The notes: a model not told the origin generated them from the letters alone. 56,190 bases of DNA from DATJGF01 sp035495315 (GCA_035495315.1 DATJGF010000015.1:1-56190); one strand, 5' to 3'. Numbered from the stretch's first letter, positions 1 to 8,675 are shown. Made by a program: numbers and translations.

Positions 1-982
1 GAACAGGCCCGCTGATAGCATTCGTCTCGAGACGCAGTGATCTAAGAGAAACCATTTGGCCCACCGTATCCGGGAGGGGACCGCTCAGTTGATTGGAAGC
101 CAGGTGGAGGAACTCGAGATTAGTCAGGCTTCCGATCGTCGCGGGGAGCGGACCCGTGAGCTGATTTTCAAACGCCATCAAGGCTATCAGTTGATGAAGA
201 TTTCCAACCGCAGCGGGGAGTTCCCCACTGAGTTGGTTTCTCTCCAGGAACAGGTAGGTCAGGTTAGTCATATTACCAAAGGTTGGGGGAACACTTCCGG
301 TGAGTTGGTTGCTGCCGACGTCGAGTGAATCGAGTTGCGTTAGATTGCCTAGAGAACCGGGGAGCGTTCCACCGAGCTGATTGCGAGACAGGTATAAGCA
401 GGTCAGATCGCGCAGATTCCCAAGCTCCGCCGGAATCGCGCCGCGGAGCTGATTTCCCTCGAGGAACAACGACGTCAGCTTCACCAGGTTGCCCAGAACA
501 GAAGGGATTTCTCCGCCTAGTTGATCTGAGCCGAGGTCCAAAGACTCCAGGTTTGTCAGTTGACCTAAGAACATCGGAATGCCGCCCCCCAATGGATTGC
601 CATTTAATTTCAATGCGGTAAGTCGGGTCAGGTTCCCAACCTCGGGAGGAATACCGCCAACCAGAGAATTATAATCCAGACGCAGTTCTTCGAGGTTCGT
701 CAGATTGCCAATTTCAGGGGGAATAATGCCAGACAGCTGGTTCCCCGTGAGTATGAGATGCTGCAACGCCGAGAGACGATCCAGAAAAGACGGGATCTCC
801 CCAGTGAGTTGATTCTGGTAAAGGCTCAGGTACCGAAGCCGTGTGAGGTTCGTCAAAGAAGGCGGGATGGAGCCGGTGACGTCCCCGTAAGTCAGGTCTA
901 GTTCCGTCAAATTGGTGAGGGCGCCGATGCTGATTGGGAACGGGCCATTCAGCTCGTTTCTGGGAAGACAAAGTTTCGTCAC
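1..982 (-). repeat. 72-bp period coding repeats (LRR units)
   Basis: Thirteen in-frame 72-bp units plus a partial one encode the LRR units of the gene above. The period never slips, which indicates duplication of whole units followed by divergence. Confidence 0.85.
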
Positions 983-1237
983 CCGGCCAGGCGCTACTAT
1001 GTTGCCAAGTTCGTCGCAAACCACCCCTTCAATGCTCACGCCAAACCAATTGGTGGCCTCCGGGTCCATCCAGCCGGTTTTATTCATCCAATCGGCACCG
1101 CCCGTTTGGGTATAGACGTCAAGCAGGACTGAGTATTCCTCGGGTGGGATTTGGTAAGGCACGCCGTTCCTTTGCGCAAAAAGGGTTCCGGTGCAGAGGA
1201 GCGACAGTGCTATCAAGAGAGCTTTGCTAAGAATCAT
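1..1237 (-). CDS. Secreted plant-type leucine-rich-repeat protein (partial, C-terminus off the window)
   Basis: The frame is open from an ATG at 1237 to the window edge (412 codons, no stop). A GAGGAG ribosome site lies 6 bases before the ATG. Residues 1-22 form a signal peptide (hydrophobic core, cleavage after LFAQ). Residues 35-85 resemble the N-cap of plant-like LRR proteins (YTQTGGADWMNKTGW, a Cys near 74). From residue 86 there are 13 complete repeats of exactly 24 residues and part of a fourteenth, following LxxLxLxxNxLxGxIPxxLGNLTN. The IPxxLG half is the plant-specific LRR consensus. Such proteins are normally extracellular binding scaffolds; the ligand cannot be told. It is divergent from the DUF885 gene, with 158 AT-rich bases between them. 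Confidence 0.9.
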   Translation of the reverse strand, partial: MILSKALLIALSLLCTGTLFAQRNGVPYQIPPEEYSVLLDVYTQTGGADWMNKTGWMDPEATNWFGVSIEGVVCDELGNIVAPGRVTKLCLPRNELNGPFPISIGALTNLTELDLTYGDVTGSIPPSLTNLTRLRYLSLYQNQLTGEIPSFLDRLSALQHLILTGNQLSGIIPPEIGNLTNLEELRLDYNSLVGGIPPEVGNLTRLTALKLNGNPLGGGIPMFLGQLTNLESLDLGSDQLGGEIPSVLGNLVKLTSLFLEGNQLRGAIPAELGNLRDLTCLYLSRNQLGGTLPGSLGNLTQLDSLDVGSNQLTGSVPPTFGNMTNLTYLFLERNQLSGELPAAVGNLHQLIALMAFENQLTGPLPATIGSLTNLEFLHLASNQLSGPLPDTVGQMVSLRSLRLETNAISGPV

Positions 1238-1395
1238 AAGCAACTCCTCGACTGAACTGATTGATATTTTTAATTTCCTTATAGTATTTAGAGCGGAATA
1301 AGTTGATTTGTCCAACAAAATTGTTATCATTTTGCTATTGGACAGGGCGGCGCAGTTAAGTCAGCATTTCTCAATTATCCTTTGAATCCATTGTT

Positions 1396-3168
1396 ATGCG
1401 TCATAACCCATTTACTTTTCTCCTGTTTTTCGCACTAGCGTTCCCGTTGTTCGCGGCGTCCACGCCCGAATGGGTGAAACAGAGCAACCAAAACTCAGAG
1501 ATTTTGTTGCAGGTCCTCGTGAAGTACTCGCCCGAGATGGGGTCGCGCGTCGGCCTGGAAGGCCATGACACCGAGGTGACGAGTCTGCCGCTGGACGTCA
1601 ATGCGCGTACGATTGCGGACCTCGAGTCGGCGCTGCAGCAACTCGAGCCGAAGCTGGCGACAGAAAAAGACCCCTCGGTCCTGCAGGACCTGCGGATAAT
1701 GACCAATTCGGCGAACCTTCGGATCGAAGGCATTCGTCTGGGAAAAAAATACAACCTGCCTTACTTCGATATCCCCCTCACCGTGTTCCAGGGTTTGCGT
1801 GGGCTGCTGGACGAACAAGTCGCGGCGGAACGCCGCGGCGCGGCGTTGGTTCGCCTGCGCAAGTACGCCGGCCTGGAGCCCGGCACGACGCCGCTGACGC
1901 GCCAGGCGATGGCTTACACACGCGCCCATTTTGACAACAAAGATCTCATCGGGCCGTTCAAGGACAATCTAGTCAAAGACATGGCTAACAGCGCGCGTTA
2001 CGTGAGCGGCATCGAAGAACTATTCAAAAAGTTCAAGATCGCCGGCTATGAAGCTCCCTTTGCGGAGTTTAAAAAGCAGATCGACGATTACGAAGCGTTT
2101 TTGCAGAAGGAAGTGATGCCCCGTGTCACCACCGATTTCCGTTTGCCGCCAGAGTTGTATCGTTTTTCGCTGAAGCAATTCGGCAACGACATGCCGGTCG
2201 AGGAACTGGTCAGCCGGGCCAAGACTTCTTTCCGGGAAATACAAAACGAGATGAATGCGATCGCGCCACTCGTGGCGAAACAAAAGGGCTTCAAAGCCAC
2301 CGATTATCACGACGTCATCCGCGAACTGAAAAAACAGCAGTTTTCCGGTGATGCCATCCTGCCGCATTACCAGGCACGCATGAAGGAAATCGAGGAGATT
2401 ATTGTCGCGAATCACCTCCTCACTCTGCCCGAACACAAGACCAAATTCCGCATCGCCTCCGAAGCTGAGACTGCGGCGACCCCGGCGCCGCACATGGATA
2501 TCCCGCGGCTCATCGGCAACACCGGCGAGCAAGGGGCGTTTGTTCTTCCGCTGAGAATTCCTTCTGAGAATGGCAAAGGCGAAATCGGTCTCGATGATTT
2601 CACCTTTGATGCGGCGTCGTGGACGCTGAGTGCGCATGAAGCGCGTCCCGGACATGAATTACAATTCGCCTCAGTGATTGAGAAAGGTGTGTCGGTCGCG
2701 CGCGCGTTGTTTGCCTTCAACAGCGTAAATGTCGAAGGGTGGGGACTCTATGCCGAAGCCGAGATGAAGCCATACGAGCCGCTGGAAGGTCAATTGATCG
2801 CCTTGCAGCATCGTTTGATGCGTTCCGCCCGAGCGTTTCTGGACCCATCGCTGCAGCTAGGCCGCATGACACGCGCCGAGGCGTACCATGTGCTCGAGGA
2901 TGAGGTAATGTTGTCCCATGCGATGGCAACACAGGAAGTTGAGCGTTACACCTTCTGGGCGCCGGGCCAGGCGCCGTCCTATTTTGTCGGCTATTCGCGG
3001 CTGATGGAGTTGCGCACCGACGCCGAGCGGATCTTAGCCAAGAGCTTTGACCGCCAGAGCTACCATGACTTTATCCTCGGCCAAGGATTAGTGCCGCCGT
3101 CGCTTCTGCGCGAGGCCGTGATGAACGACTATGTCAAGCCGCGCGCCGTGCAGGCTGCCAACAACTGA
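1396..3168 (+). CDS. DUF885 family secreted metallopeptidase-like protein
   Basis: 590 residues with a signal peptide (about 1-21, cleavage near FAAS). The C-terminal half carries the DUF885 signature: HEARPGHE at residues 414-421 and EGWGLYAE starting at E447. These look like the zinc ligands and catalytic Glu of a gluzincin-type HExxxGH plus downstream Glu. DUF885 proteins are predicted periplasmic zinc peptidases or carboxypeptidases; the substrate is unknown. The family form is usually HEAYPGHH, so the last His is Glu here, but the first His, the Glu and the GH are kept. The start is the first ATG of the frame and gives an intact signal sequence. A perfect hairpin begins 8 bases after the stop. 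Confidence 0.88.
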   Translation: MRHNPFTFLLFFALAFPLFAASTPEWVKQSNQNSEILLQVLVKYSPEMGSRVGLEGHDTEVTSLPLDVNARTIADLESALQQLEPKLATEKDPSVLQDLRIMTNSANLRIEGIRLGKKYNLPYFDIPLTVFQGLRGLLDEQVAAERRGAALVRLRKYAGLEPGTTPLTRQAMAYTRAHFDNKDLIGPFKDNLVKDMANSARYVSGIEELFKKFKIAGYEAPFAEFKKQIDDYEAFLQKEVMPRVTTDFRLPPELYRFSLKQFGNDMPVEELVSRAKTSFREIQNEMNAIAPLVAKQKGFKATDYHDVIRELKKQQFSGDAILPHYQARMKEIEEIIVANHLLTLPEHKTKFRIASEAETAATPAPHMDIPRLIGNTGEQGAFVLPLRIPSENGKGEIGLDDFTFDAASWTLSAHEARPGHELQFASVIEKGVSVARALFAFNSVNVEGWGLYAEAEMKPYEPLEGQLIALQHRLMRSARAFLDPSLQLGRMTRAEAYHVLEDEVMLSHAMATQEVERYTFWAPGQAPSYFVGYSRLMELRTDAERILAKSFDRQSYHDFILGQGLVPPSLLREAVMNDYVKPRAVQAANN

Positions 3169-3175
3169 TGAGTCT

Positions 3176-3261
3176 TGTAGGAGACGACGTAAGGAGACTC
3201 TGATCGAATTCGGTTGGCGCAGCATTCGACCGACCAGAGTCTCCTTACGTCGTCTCCTACA
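3176..3261. repeat. Perfect 27-bp inverted repeat, family A (GTAGGAGACGACGTAAGG)
   Basis: The arms 3176-3202 and 3235-3261 are exact reverse complements over 27 bases, with a 32-base loop. It lies 8 bases after the DUF885 stop and 86 bases before the next gene. A second copy with arms diverged from it is at 4196-4279 and a decayed one near 11834. There is no T-run, so it is not a classical intrinsic terminator, but as RNA it would form a very stable hairpin. Confidence 0.9.
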
Positions 3262-3347
3262 GTTCATCGTGCTAATGGCACCGGTCAGCGTTTTTGAGTC
3301 AACTTTGCCGCTTGCCGATTTCGGCCTGTGTTTATCATTCTCGGTGA

Positions 3348-4148
3348 GTGCCTAACCTGGCCATCATCCTTGCGTTGACTGCAGTCGTCCATTGCCTGGA
3401 CACCGCTGCTTACGCTTCGCGCATCGCCGGGGTGCGCACGGGACGATTGGCACTCACTGGAGCTTTATTCAATATTGTAGCCCTGGCCAGTCGAGTCGCT
3501 TACACACTTCAAGCACCGTTATTAGGGTCGGCTATAGACCGCATGGTGCGCGAGCAGCAGCTTGGCGGATTACTCGGCGATTTTCACCTGATTATCGGTG
3601 CGGCATCGGTCGGCACGCTGCTCGGAGCGATGCTGGTTCCAAGCTTTACCGCCGTGTTCAGTCGCGGGGCTTTAGCCTATGAATTTCACGGTTCGTTCCC
3701 GGCCCTGTTGTTGCATACACTTTCGCTCCGTGGCTTCAGCCGCATCAGCCAACATTTGCGCGTGCCCCTGCCCGAGAGCATCCGCAAGGCGAGTCGATTT
3801 CGTCTGCCGCGCTCGTTTCTCCTGCTCAACATCATTGTGACAGCCGTTTACACGGTGGGAATCAGCGCGACCATGTACGCGAGCGCATTGGCGCCGGAGT
3901 TGGCTCGCACCGCCACCACCTTAAGCGGGGTGGTCAACGGTATTGGGACGCTTCTGCTGGTCATCCTTATCGATCCGGTTTCGGCACTGATCACCGACCA
4001 GGCCCTGCGTGGCAACCGGCCGGGAGCCGAAGTCAGCCACGTGGTTATTTGGCAGATAGTCGGGCGTTTCACAGGCACGCTCATTGCCCAGTTGGTATTC
4101 ATGCCGGCGGCGCTGCTGGTGGTGTGGCTGGCGCGCCTGTTGGCCTGA
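3348..4148 (+). CDS. Amj-type lipid II flippase family protein
   Basis: 266 residues with about six to eight hydrophobic segments. The N-terminal stretch HCLDTAAYASRIAGVRTGR followed by LFNIVALASR and QAPLLGSAID matches my memory of the Amj (YdaH, DUF2837) family. In Bacillus subtilis Amj is an alternative to MurJ that flips undecaprenyl-linked peptidoglycan precursor (lipid II) across the membrane. The start is GTG at 3348; an in-frame TGA ends at 3347, so no longer start is possible, and no clear ribosome site is visible. Its place between two secreted peptidases fits an envelope role, but no other murein gene is adjacent. The family call is from memory of motifs and not from an alignment. 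Confidence 0.72.
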   Translation: MPNLAIILALTAVVHCLDTAAYASRIAGVRTGRLALTGALFNIVALASRVAYTLQAPLLGSAIDRMVREQQLGGLLGDFHLIIGAASVGTLLGAMLVPSFTAVFSRGALAYEFHGSFPALLLHTLSLRGFSRISQHLRVPLPESIRKASRFRLPRSFLLLNIIVTAVYTVGISATMYASALAPELARTATTLSGVVNGIGTLLLVILIDPVSALITDQALRGNRPGAEVSHVVIWQIVGRFTGTLIAQLVFMPAALLVVWLARLLA

Positions 4149-4195
4149 GCAACAACTCTGGTAGCGCGGCGCGCCGCCCGCGAGTCTTACCAGCT

Positions 4196-4279
4196 GTAGC
4201 AGACGACGTAAGGAGATTCTGTATTCCGTGCCCGTTACGGGTTCGTTTTGATAAGAGTCTCCTTACGTCGCTCCTACAA
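4196..4279. repeat. Inverted repeat, family A, second copy
   Basis: Left arm 4196-4222 and right arm 4255-4279 are near reverse complements and closely match the arms at 3176-3261. The loop differs and contains its own small palindrome, CCCGTTACGGG. The element lies 47 bases after the flippase gene and 76 bases before the M20 peptidase. Conserved arms with unrelated loops point to a dispersed element and not a local duplication. Confidence 0.85.
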
Positions 4280-4355
4280 AGAGCCGATCAGTTCGAATCA
4301 CCCACCTCAACCACTGCACTTGCAGTAATCTCAAAAATTTGCTCCATTCATCCGC

Positions 4356-5753
4356 ATGAAGCCTTTCCTCATCGCGGCGGCACTGCTGGCCATCGATTCG
4401 TTGATTTCGCCTGCGGCCGAGCTGACGCCGTACCAACAAATGGGACGCGAAATCTATCGCGAGCTAATCGAGACGGACACTTCGCATTCGAAAGGCGACA
4501 CGACCAAAGCAGCCGAATTGCTCGCGAGACGTTTTCGGGCGGAGGGATTCGCAGACCAAGACATCCAGGTGATCGGTCCTGCCGCAACCAACAGAAACCT
4601 TGTGGTGAGATTTCGAGGAACCGGGGCGAAACCCCCTGTCGTATTGCTGGCCCATTTAGACGTAGTCGAGGCCAGGCGTGAGGATTGGTCGTTCGATCCG
4701 TTTAAACTGACCGAAAAAGACGGCTACTTTTACGGACGTGGCACCTCCGACGACAAAGATGGCGCGACGACTCTCGCCGCGGCATTGCTGCGCTTGCGCC
4801 AGGAGAACTTTCAACCCGATCGCGATCTCATTTTGGCGCTGACTGCCGGCGAAGAAGGAGGGAGCGACGTCTACAACGGTGTGGAGTGGTTATTAGCGAA
4901 CCACCGCCAGCTGGTTAGCGGAGCCTTTTGCCTGAACGCCGACGCCGGGGGCGTGGAGAAGCGAAACGGCAAACGCTTGTTGTATGCCGTCCAGGCGGCG
5001 GAAAAGATTTATCAAAGCTACAAACTGGAGGCGAAAGCCCCGGGCGGCCACAGCTCGAAGCCGACTCCGGACAATCCTATCTACCGCCTGGCTCGCGGGC
5101 TGATTCGCCTTTCCGAGTATCAGTTTCCGATCCAACTAAGCGAGATTACGCGAGGCTACTTTGCCAAAATGGCGGAAATCGAAACCGGTGAGATCGCCAA
5201 CGCTATGAAGGGAATATTGCGGGAACCACCCGATCCCAACGCAATTAAAGTTTTATCCGCTTCGACTGCTTATAACCCGCTGCTGCGAACCACCGCGGTG
5301 GCGACACTGTTTCAAGCCGGTCATGCGGAAAACGCACTGCCGCAAACCGCCCGGGCGACGGTAAATTGCCGCCTGTTGCCGGGTGATACCGCCGAGAATG
5401 TGTTAAATACCTTGCGCCGTGTCATGGCGGACGACCAGATCTCCATCACGCCAATTAAACCGGCTAAACCCAGCCCTGCATCGCCGCTTACAACGGAGGT
5501 CCTCGGCGCAATCGAACAGGCCAAAGAGAAGCTTTGGCCGGGACTCCCGGTCGTTCCAGAAATGGAAACCGGTGCTACCGACGGGTTGTCTTTTCGCGAG
5601 ATCGGAATTCCAACTTATGGGATTACCGGTACTGCGGAAGACCTCGATGACGTGCGAGCGCACGGCAAAGATGAACGCATGGGCGTGCAGGACTTTTATA
5701 ACGCGCTCGAATTTGAATACCAGTTGATCAAAACAGTCGCCTCGCAGAAATGA
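4356..5753 (+). CDS. Secreted M20 family metallopeptidase
   Basis: 465 residues; signal peptide 1-20 (cleavage near SPAAE). It has the two-zinc site of the M20 family: H100 in LLAHLDVVEA with D102, the Asp of GRGTSDDKDG near 132, the catalytic and bridging pair E166-E167 in TAGEEGG, the Asp of LNADAGG, and the terminal His in VRAHGKDERM. The dimerisation or lid domain lies between, around residues 205-345. M20 enzymes release amino acids from peptides or acylated amino acids; periplasmic peptide salvage is likely. The start is the ATG that gives the signal peptide. A long hairpin begins at its stop codon. Confidence 0.92.
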   Translation: MKPFLIAAALLAIDSLISPAAELTPYQQMGREIYRELIETDTSHSKGDTTKAAELLARRFRAEGFADQDIQVIGPAATNRNLVVRFRGTGAKPPVVLLAHLDVVEARREDWSFDPFKLTEKDGYFYGRGTSDDKDGATTLAAALLRLRQENFQPDRDLILALTAGEEGGSDVYNGVEWLLANHRQLVSGAFCLNADAGGVEKRNGKRLLYAVQAAEKIYQSYKLEAKAPGGHSSKPTPDNPIYRLARGLIRLSEYQFPIQLSEITRGYFAKMAEIETGEIANAMKGILREPPDPNAIKVLSASTAYNPLLRTTAVATLFQAGHAENALPQTARATVNCRLLPGDTAENVLNTLRRVMADDQISITPIKPAKPSPASPLTTEVLGAIEQAKEKLWPGLPVVPEMETGATDGLSFREIGIPTYGITGTAEDLDDVRAHGKDERMGVQDFYNALEFEYQLIKTVASQK

Positions 5754-5754
5754 C

Positions 5755-5885
5755 CAATGACGAATGCAAAAGCAGATTAGGAGTAGAATTAAGATCAGGA
5801 TTAGGATGGCCCATCGTACTCCTGATCTTAATCCTACTCCTAATCCTACTCCCTAACTTATGACTCTCATTTGTCATTCGACATT
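5755..5885. repeat. Nested inverted repeat, family B (GATTAGGAGTAG type)
   Basis: The inner arms 5775-5809 and 5811-5845 are 35 bases each with four mismatches and a single central base, so they form an almost perfect palindrome. The outer flanks also pair: AATGACGAATG at about 5757-5767 with CATTTGTCATTCGACATT at about 5868-5885. The element fills almost the whole gap between the M20 gene and the MFS gene and starts at the M20 stop codon. Confidence 0.88.
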
Positions 5886-5892
5886 AATCTGA

Positions 5893-7134
5893 ATGTCTTC
5901 TCCGGCTACAGCCACAATCCTCCCCCCTCCCGAAGCCCCACCCCGCGATTATGTTAATGCGCTGATTGCCAGCTTCCTTGGCTGGGCCCTTGATGCGTTT
6001 GACTTTTTCGTCCTGGTGATGGCCCTTCCGGCGATCGCAAAAGATTTTCATACCGAGATCCGTGCCATCGCCGGAACGATCGCTGTCACCCTCGCCTTCC
6101 GACCTGTGGGAGCTTTTATCTTCGGGCTCCTGGCTGACCGTTATGGCCGCCGATTGCCGCTCATGATCAACCTGGTGTTCTATTCAATCATCGAAGTCTT
6201 ATCCGGGCTCGCCACCAGCTACTCGACTTTCCTGGTGCTGCGGGCCCTGTTCGGCATCGGCATGGGTGGGGAATGGGGTGTAGGCGCTTCGCTGGTAATG
6301 GAAAAAGTCCCACCTCGCTGGCGAGGCGTGTTATCGGGTCTGCTGCAGGAAGGTTATGCCGTCGGCTATCTTCTGGCGGCGTGCTGCTATTTTACAGTTT
6401 TTCCGACGTGGGGCTGGCGGCCGATGTTTTTCATTGGCGGTCTGCCGGCATTACTGGCGCTGTTCGTTCGCTACCGGGTCAAAGAGTCGGCGGTGTGGCA
6501 GAAGACACGCCATGAGAACTGGAGTGGCCTGGGGCGGGCAATCATTTCCAACTGGAAATTGTTTTTTTATCTGACCGCTCTGATGATGATGATGAATTTT
6601 TCCTCGCATGGCACCCAAGACATGTATCCAACTTTTCTGAAAGAACAACGAGGTTTTACGCCGAAGCAAGTGGCCATATTGGCGATTATTTACAATGTGG
6701 GCGCGCTGCTGGGTGGACTGCTCTTTGGACGCATCTCGGATTGGCTGGGGCGCCGCCGCAGCATGAGCCTGGCGCTACTGCTCGCGATTGCCGTCATTCC
6801 ACTCTGGGCCCATGCGCCCAATACTGCGTTATTGGGTTGCGGCGCATTCCTGATGCAGTTCATGGTGCAAGGAGCCTGGGGCATTATCCCGGCGCATATC
6901 TCCGAACTCTCGCCTGATGACGTGCGTGGATTTCTGCCGGGGTTCGCCTACCAATGCGGTGTGCTGCTGGCCGGCAGTGTCGCGTATCTTGAAGCGGTGT
7001 TGGCCAGTCATCTTAATTACGCAACCGCTATGGCGATCACTGCGTTGAGCATTTTTATCCTGGCAGTCCTGGTCATTAGCGTCGGTCCCGAGCGGCGCGG
7101 GGTCTGTTTCGGTGCCAACCCTCCTCCGCGCTGA
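5893..7134 (+). CDS. MFS transporter, sialate/lactate:H+ symporter (SHS) type
   Basis: 413 residues with twelve predicted membrane segments. The first helix has the acidic ALDAFDFFVLV motif. Loop 2-3 has the MFS signature GLLADRYGRRLPL and the half-repeat equivalent GRISDWLGRRRSM lies in the second half. RALFGIGMGGEWGVGASLVME is typical of the SHS and Jen1-like group, which moves sialic acid, lactate or other monocarboxylates with protons. The substrate cannot be told from sequence. It is convergent with the sensor kinase gene, with 17 bases between the stops. Confidence 0.88.
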   Translation: MSSPATATILPPPEAPPRDYVNALIASFLGWALDAFDFFVLVMALPAIAKDFHTEIRAIAGTIAVTLAFRPVGAFIFGLLADRYGRRLPLMINLVFYSIIEVLSGLATSYSTFLVLRALFGIGMGGEWGVGASLVMEKVPPRWRGVLSGLLQEGYAVGYLLAACCYFTVFPTWGWRPMFFIGGLPALLALFVRYRVKESAVWQKTRHENWSGLGRAIISNWKLFFYLTALMMMMNFSSHGTQDMYPTFLKEQRGFTPKQVAILAIIYNVGALLGGLLFGRISDWLGRRRSMSLALLLAIAVIPLWAHAPNTALLGCGAFLMQFMVQGAWGIIPAHISELSPDDVRGFLPGFAYQCGVLLAGSVAYLEAVLASHLNYATAMAITALSIFILAVLVISVGPERRGVCFGANPPPR

Positions 7135-7151
7135 GGCTCTCCAATAGCCGT

Positions 7152-8675
7152 TTACCGGACTTTGCTGCTGCTGGCCACAAGCCCACAAGGGAAGAATACC
7201 TTGAAACGTGACCCGGAGCCCGGGGTGGATTCAACCTCGACCCATCCGGAGTGTTGGCGGGCAAGGCCGCGAACCGTCGCCAAGCCCAGGCCGGTGGCGC
7301 TTCCTGAAGTCTTGGTGGTGAAGAATGGCTCAAACAGGTGTTCCTGAATATCCGGAGAAATGCCGCAGCCGCTATCCTCAACTGTGAGGCAAACAAAGGT
7401 CCCTGGTCGGGAGTCTTCCTGGTAGCGAACATCGCTTTCCTCCAGCCGTACTGGGGCGGTGCTGATAGTGACTGTTCCGCCGTTAGGCATGGCATCTCGG
7501 GCATTCAGCACGAGATTTCGCAAAATCTGTTCGACGAGAGCTGGATCGGCCGTCATTGCTGGCAGATTGGCACGGCAAATCGTCTCGAGCGAAATTTTTT
7601 TGCCCAGCAAAGCGGAAAGGGCACCGCTTTGCTGGTCAATGAGCTGGTTCAAATCAAGCGATTGGACTTGCATGGGGTGGCGGCGAACCAGCGCCAGCAA
7701 TTGGCGGGTTAAGCCGCCGGCGGAAGCAGCGGTCGCGGCGATTCTTTTAAGCGGTTCTGCGCTCGCGGCTTCCTGGCAGTTTTGCGCCAGCGATCGAGCG
7801 TCTTCTTCGATGGTGGTAATAAGGGTGTTGAAATTATCGGCAACGCCGCCCGCGAGCTGGTTCGTAACCTGCATTCTTTGGGTTTGCAGCAATTGTTTTT
7901 GGAGTTGTCGTTGGGCGGTAATATCGTGGGCCAATACCAGTCTTGCCGGCCGACTGGTGTAAGTCAGATCCAATGAGGTAATCTCCACTTCGAGCGGGCT
8001 TCCGTCTTTCTTTCGGTGTTTCCACGTTCCTCGATGCTGGACCCCATATCCGGTCTTGGCACAGTCGGCCAGGAACGGCTGCGCTTGCTCCGGCACACAT
8101 AATTCCGGCGCGCTTAACTCCCTGAATTCAGCCGCAGGATACCCGTAGCGCCGAAGTGCGGCAGAGTTGAAGGCCAGAAAGCGCAAGGTTTCGAGATCGA
8201 AAATCCACATCGATTCAGGGTTTTCCTCAAACAAGAAACGGTACTGTTCTTTGGATTTGCGCAGTTCTTCCTCGCCCTGTTTGCGCAACGAGATCTCCCG
8301 TTGCAGATCTTCGTTGACCTGATCCAGTTCAGCCGTACGGGTTTTGACCTGGACCTCGAGCTTGGCCCGTAATTGGCGCTGCTCCTGTTCCAGCCGCAAC
8401 CGCTCTTTGAACAAGGTCTCCAGATGAACCATGCCGATCAGCAACAGCACTGGCACCACAAAATACAGAATATCCAATGTGAGACTCGGGTTGTCGAGCC
8501 AGCCCACCAGCACAAATGCCCGTACCAGTTGCATCGCCGCCAACAACGCGAACACGGCGAAAACCATCCAGCCGACGCGCTTGGTTCCAAAGACACGGCT
8601 GAGCCGAAAAGCGTAGGGCGGTATGAGACAGGGCAAGAGCGCGAGGATTATGGCGACAAAATGTGCAGCACTCAT
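7152..8675 (-). CDS. PAS sensor histidine kinase with Asp at the phospho-acceptor position
   Basis: 507 residues from the ATG at 8675, which has AGGAG 8 bases upstream; a longer frame from 8741 has no such site. Three membrane helices (about 6-85), a coiled coil (about 90-142), a PAS domain (about 145-255), a DHp helix, and a full GHKL ATPase with N box LRNLVLNARDAMP, G1 DSGCGI and G2 GLGLATVRG. The H box reads QLAGGVADNFNTLI where relatives have GG(I/V)AHDFNNLL, so the phosphorylated His is Asp280 (codon GAT) and the next Asp is Asn. The ATP site looks intact. It may be a non-phosphorylating or regulatory kinase, or recently inactivated. No response regulator is nearby. Confidence 0.9.
   Translation of the reverse strand: MSAAHFVAIILALLPCLIPPYAFRLSRVFGTKRVGWMVFAVFALLAAMQLVRAFVLVGWLDNPSLTLDILYFVVPVLLLIGMVHLETLFKERLRLEQEQRQLRAKLEVQVKTRTAELDQVNEDLQREISLRKQGEEELRKSKEQYRFLFEENPESMWIFDLETLRFLAFNSAALRRYGYPAAEFRELSAPELCVPEQAQPFLADCAKTGYGVQHRGTWKHRKKDGSPLEVEITSLDLTYTSRPARLVLAHDITAQRQLQKQLLQTQRMQVTNQLAGGVADNFNTLITTIEEDARSLAQNCQEAASAEPLKRIAATAASAGGLTRQLLALVRRHPMQVQSLDLNQLIDQQSGALSALLGKKISLETICRANLPAMTADPALVEQILRNLVLNARDAMPNGGTVTISTAPVRLEESDVRYQEDSRPGTFVCLTVEDSGCGISPDIQEHLFEPFFTTKTSGSATGLGLATVRGLARQHSGWVEVESTPGSGSRFKVFFPCGLVASSSKVR

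Noticed and set aside
56..621. Plus-strand open frames at the left edge
   Set aside because: They are antisense to the LRR gene, whose minus-strand frame is intact and repeats perfectly.
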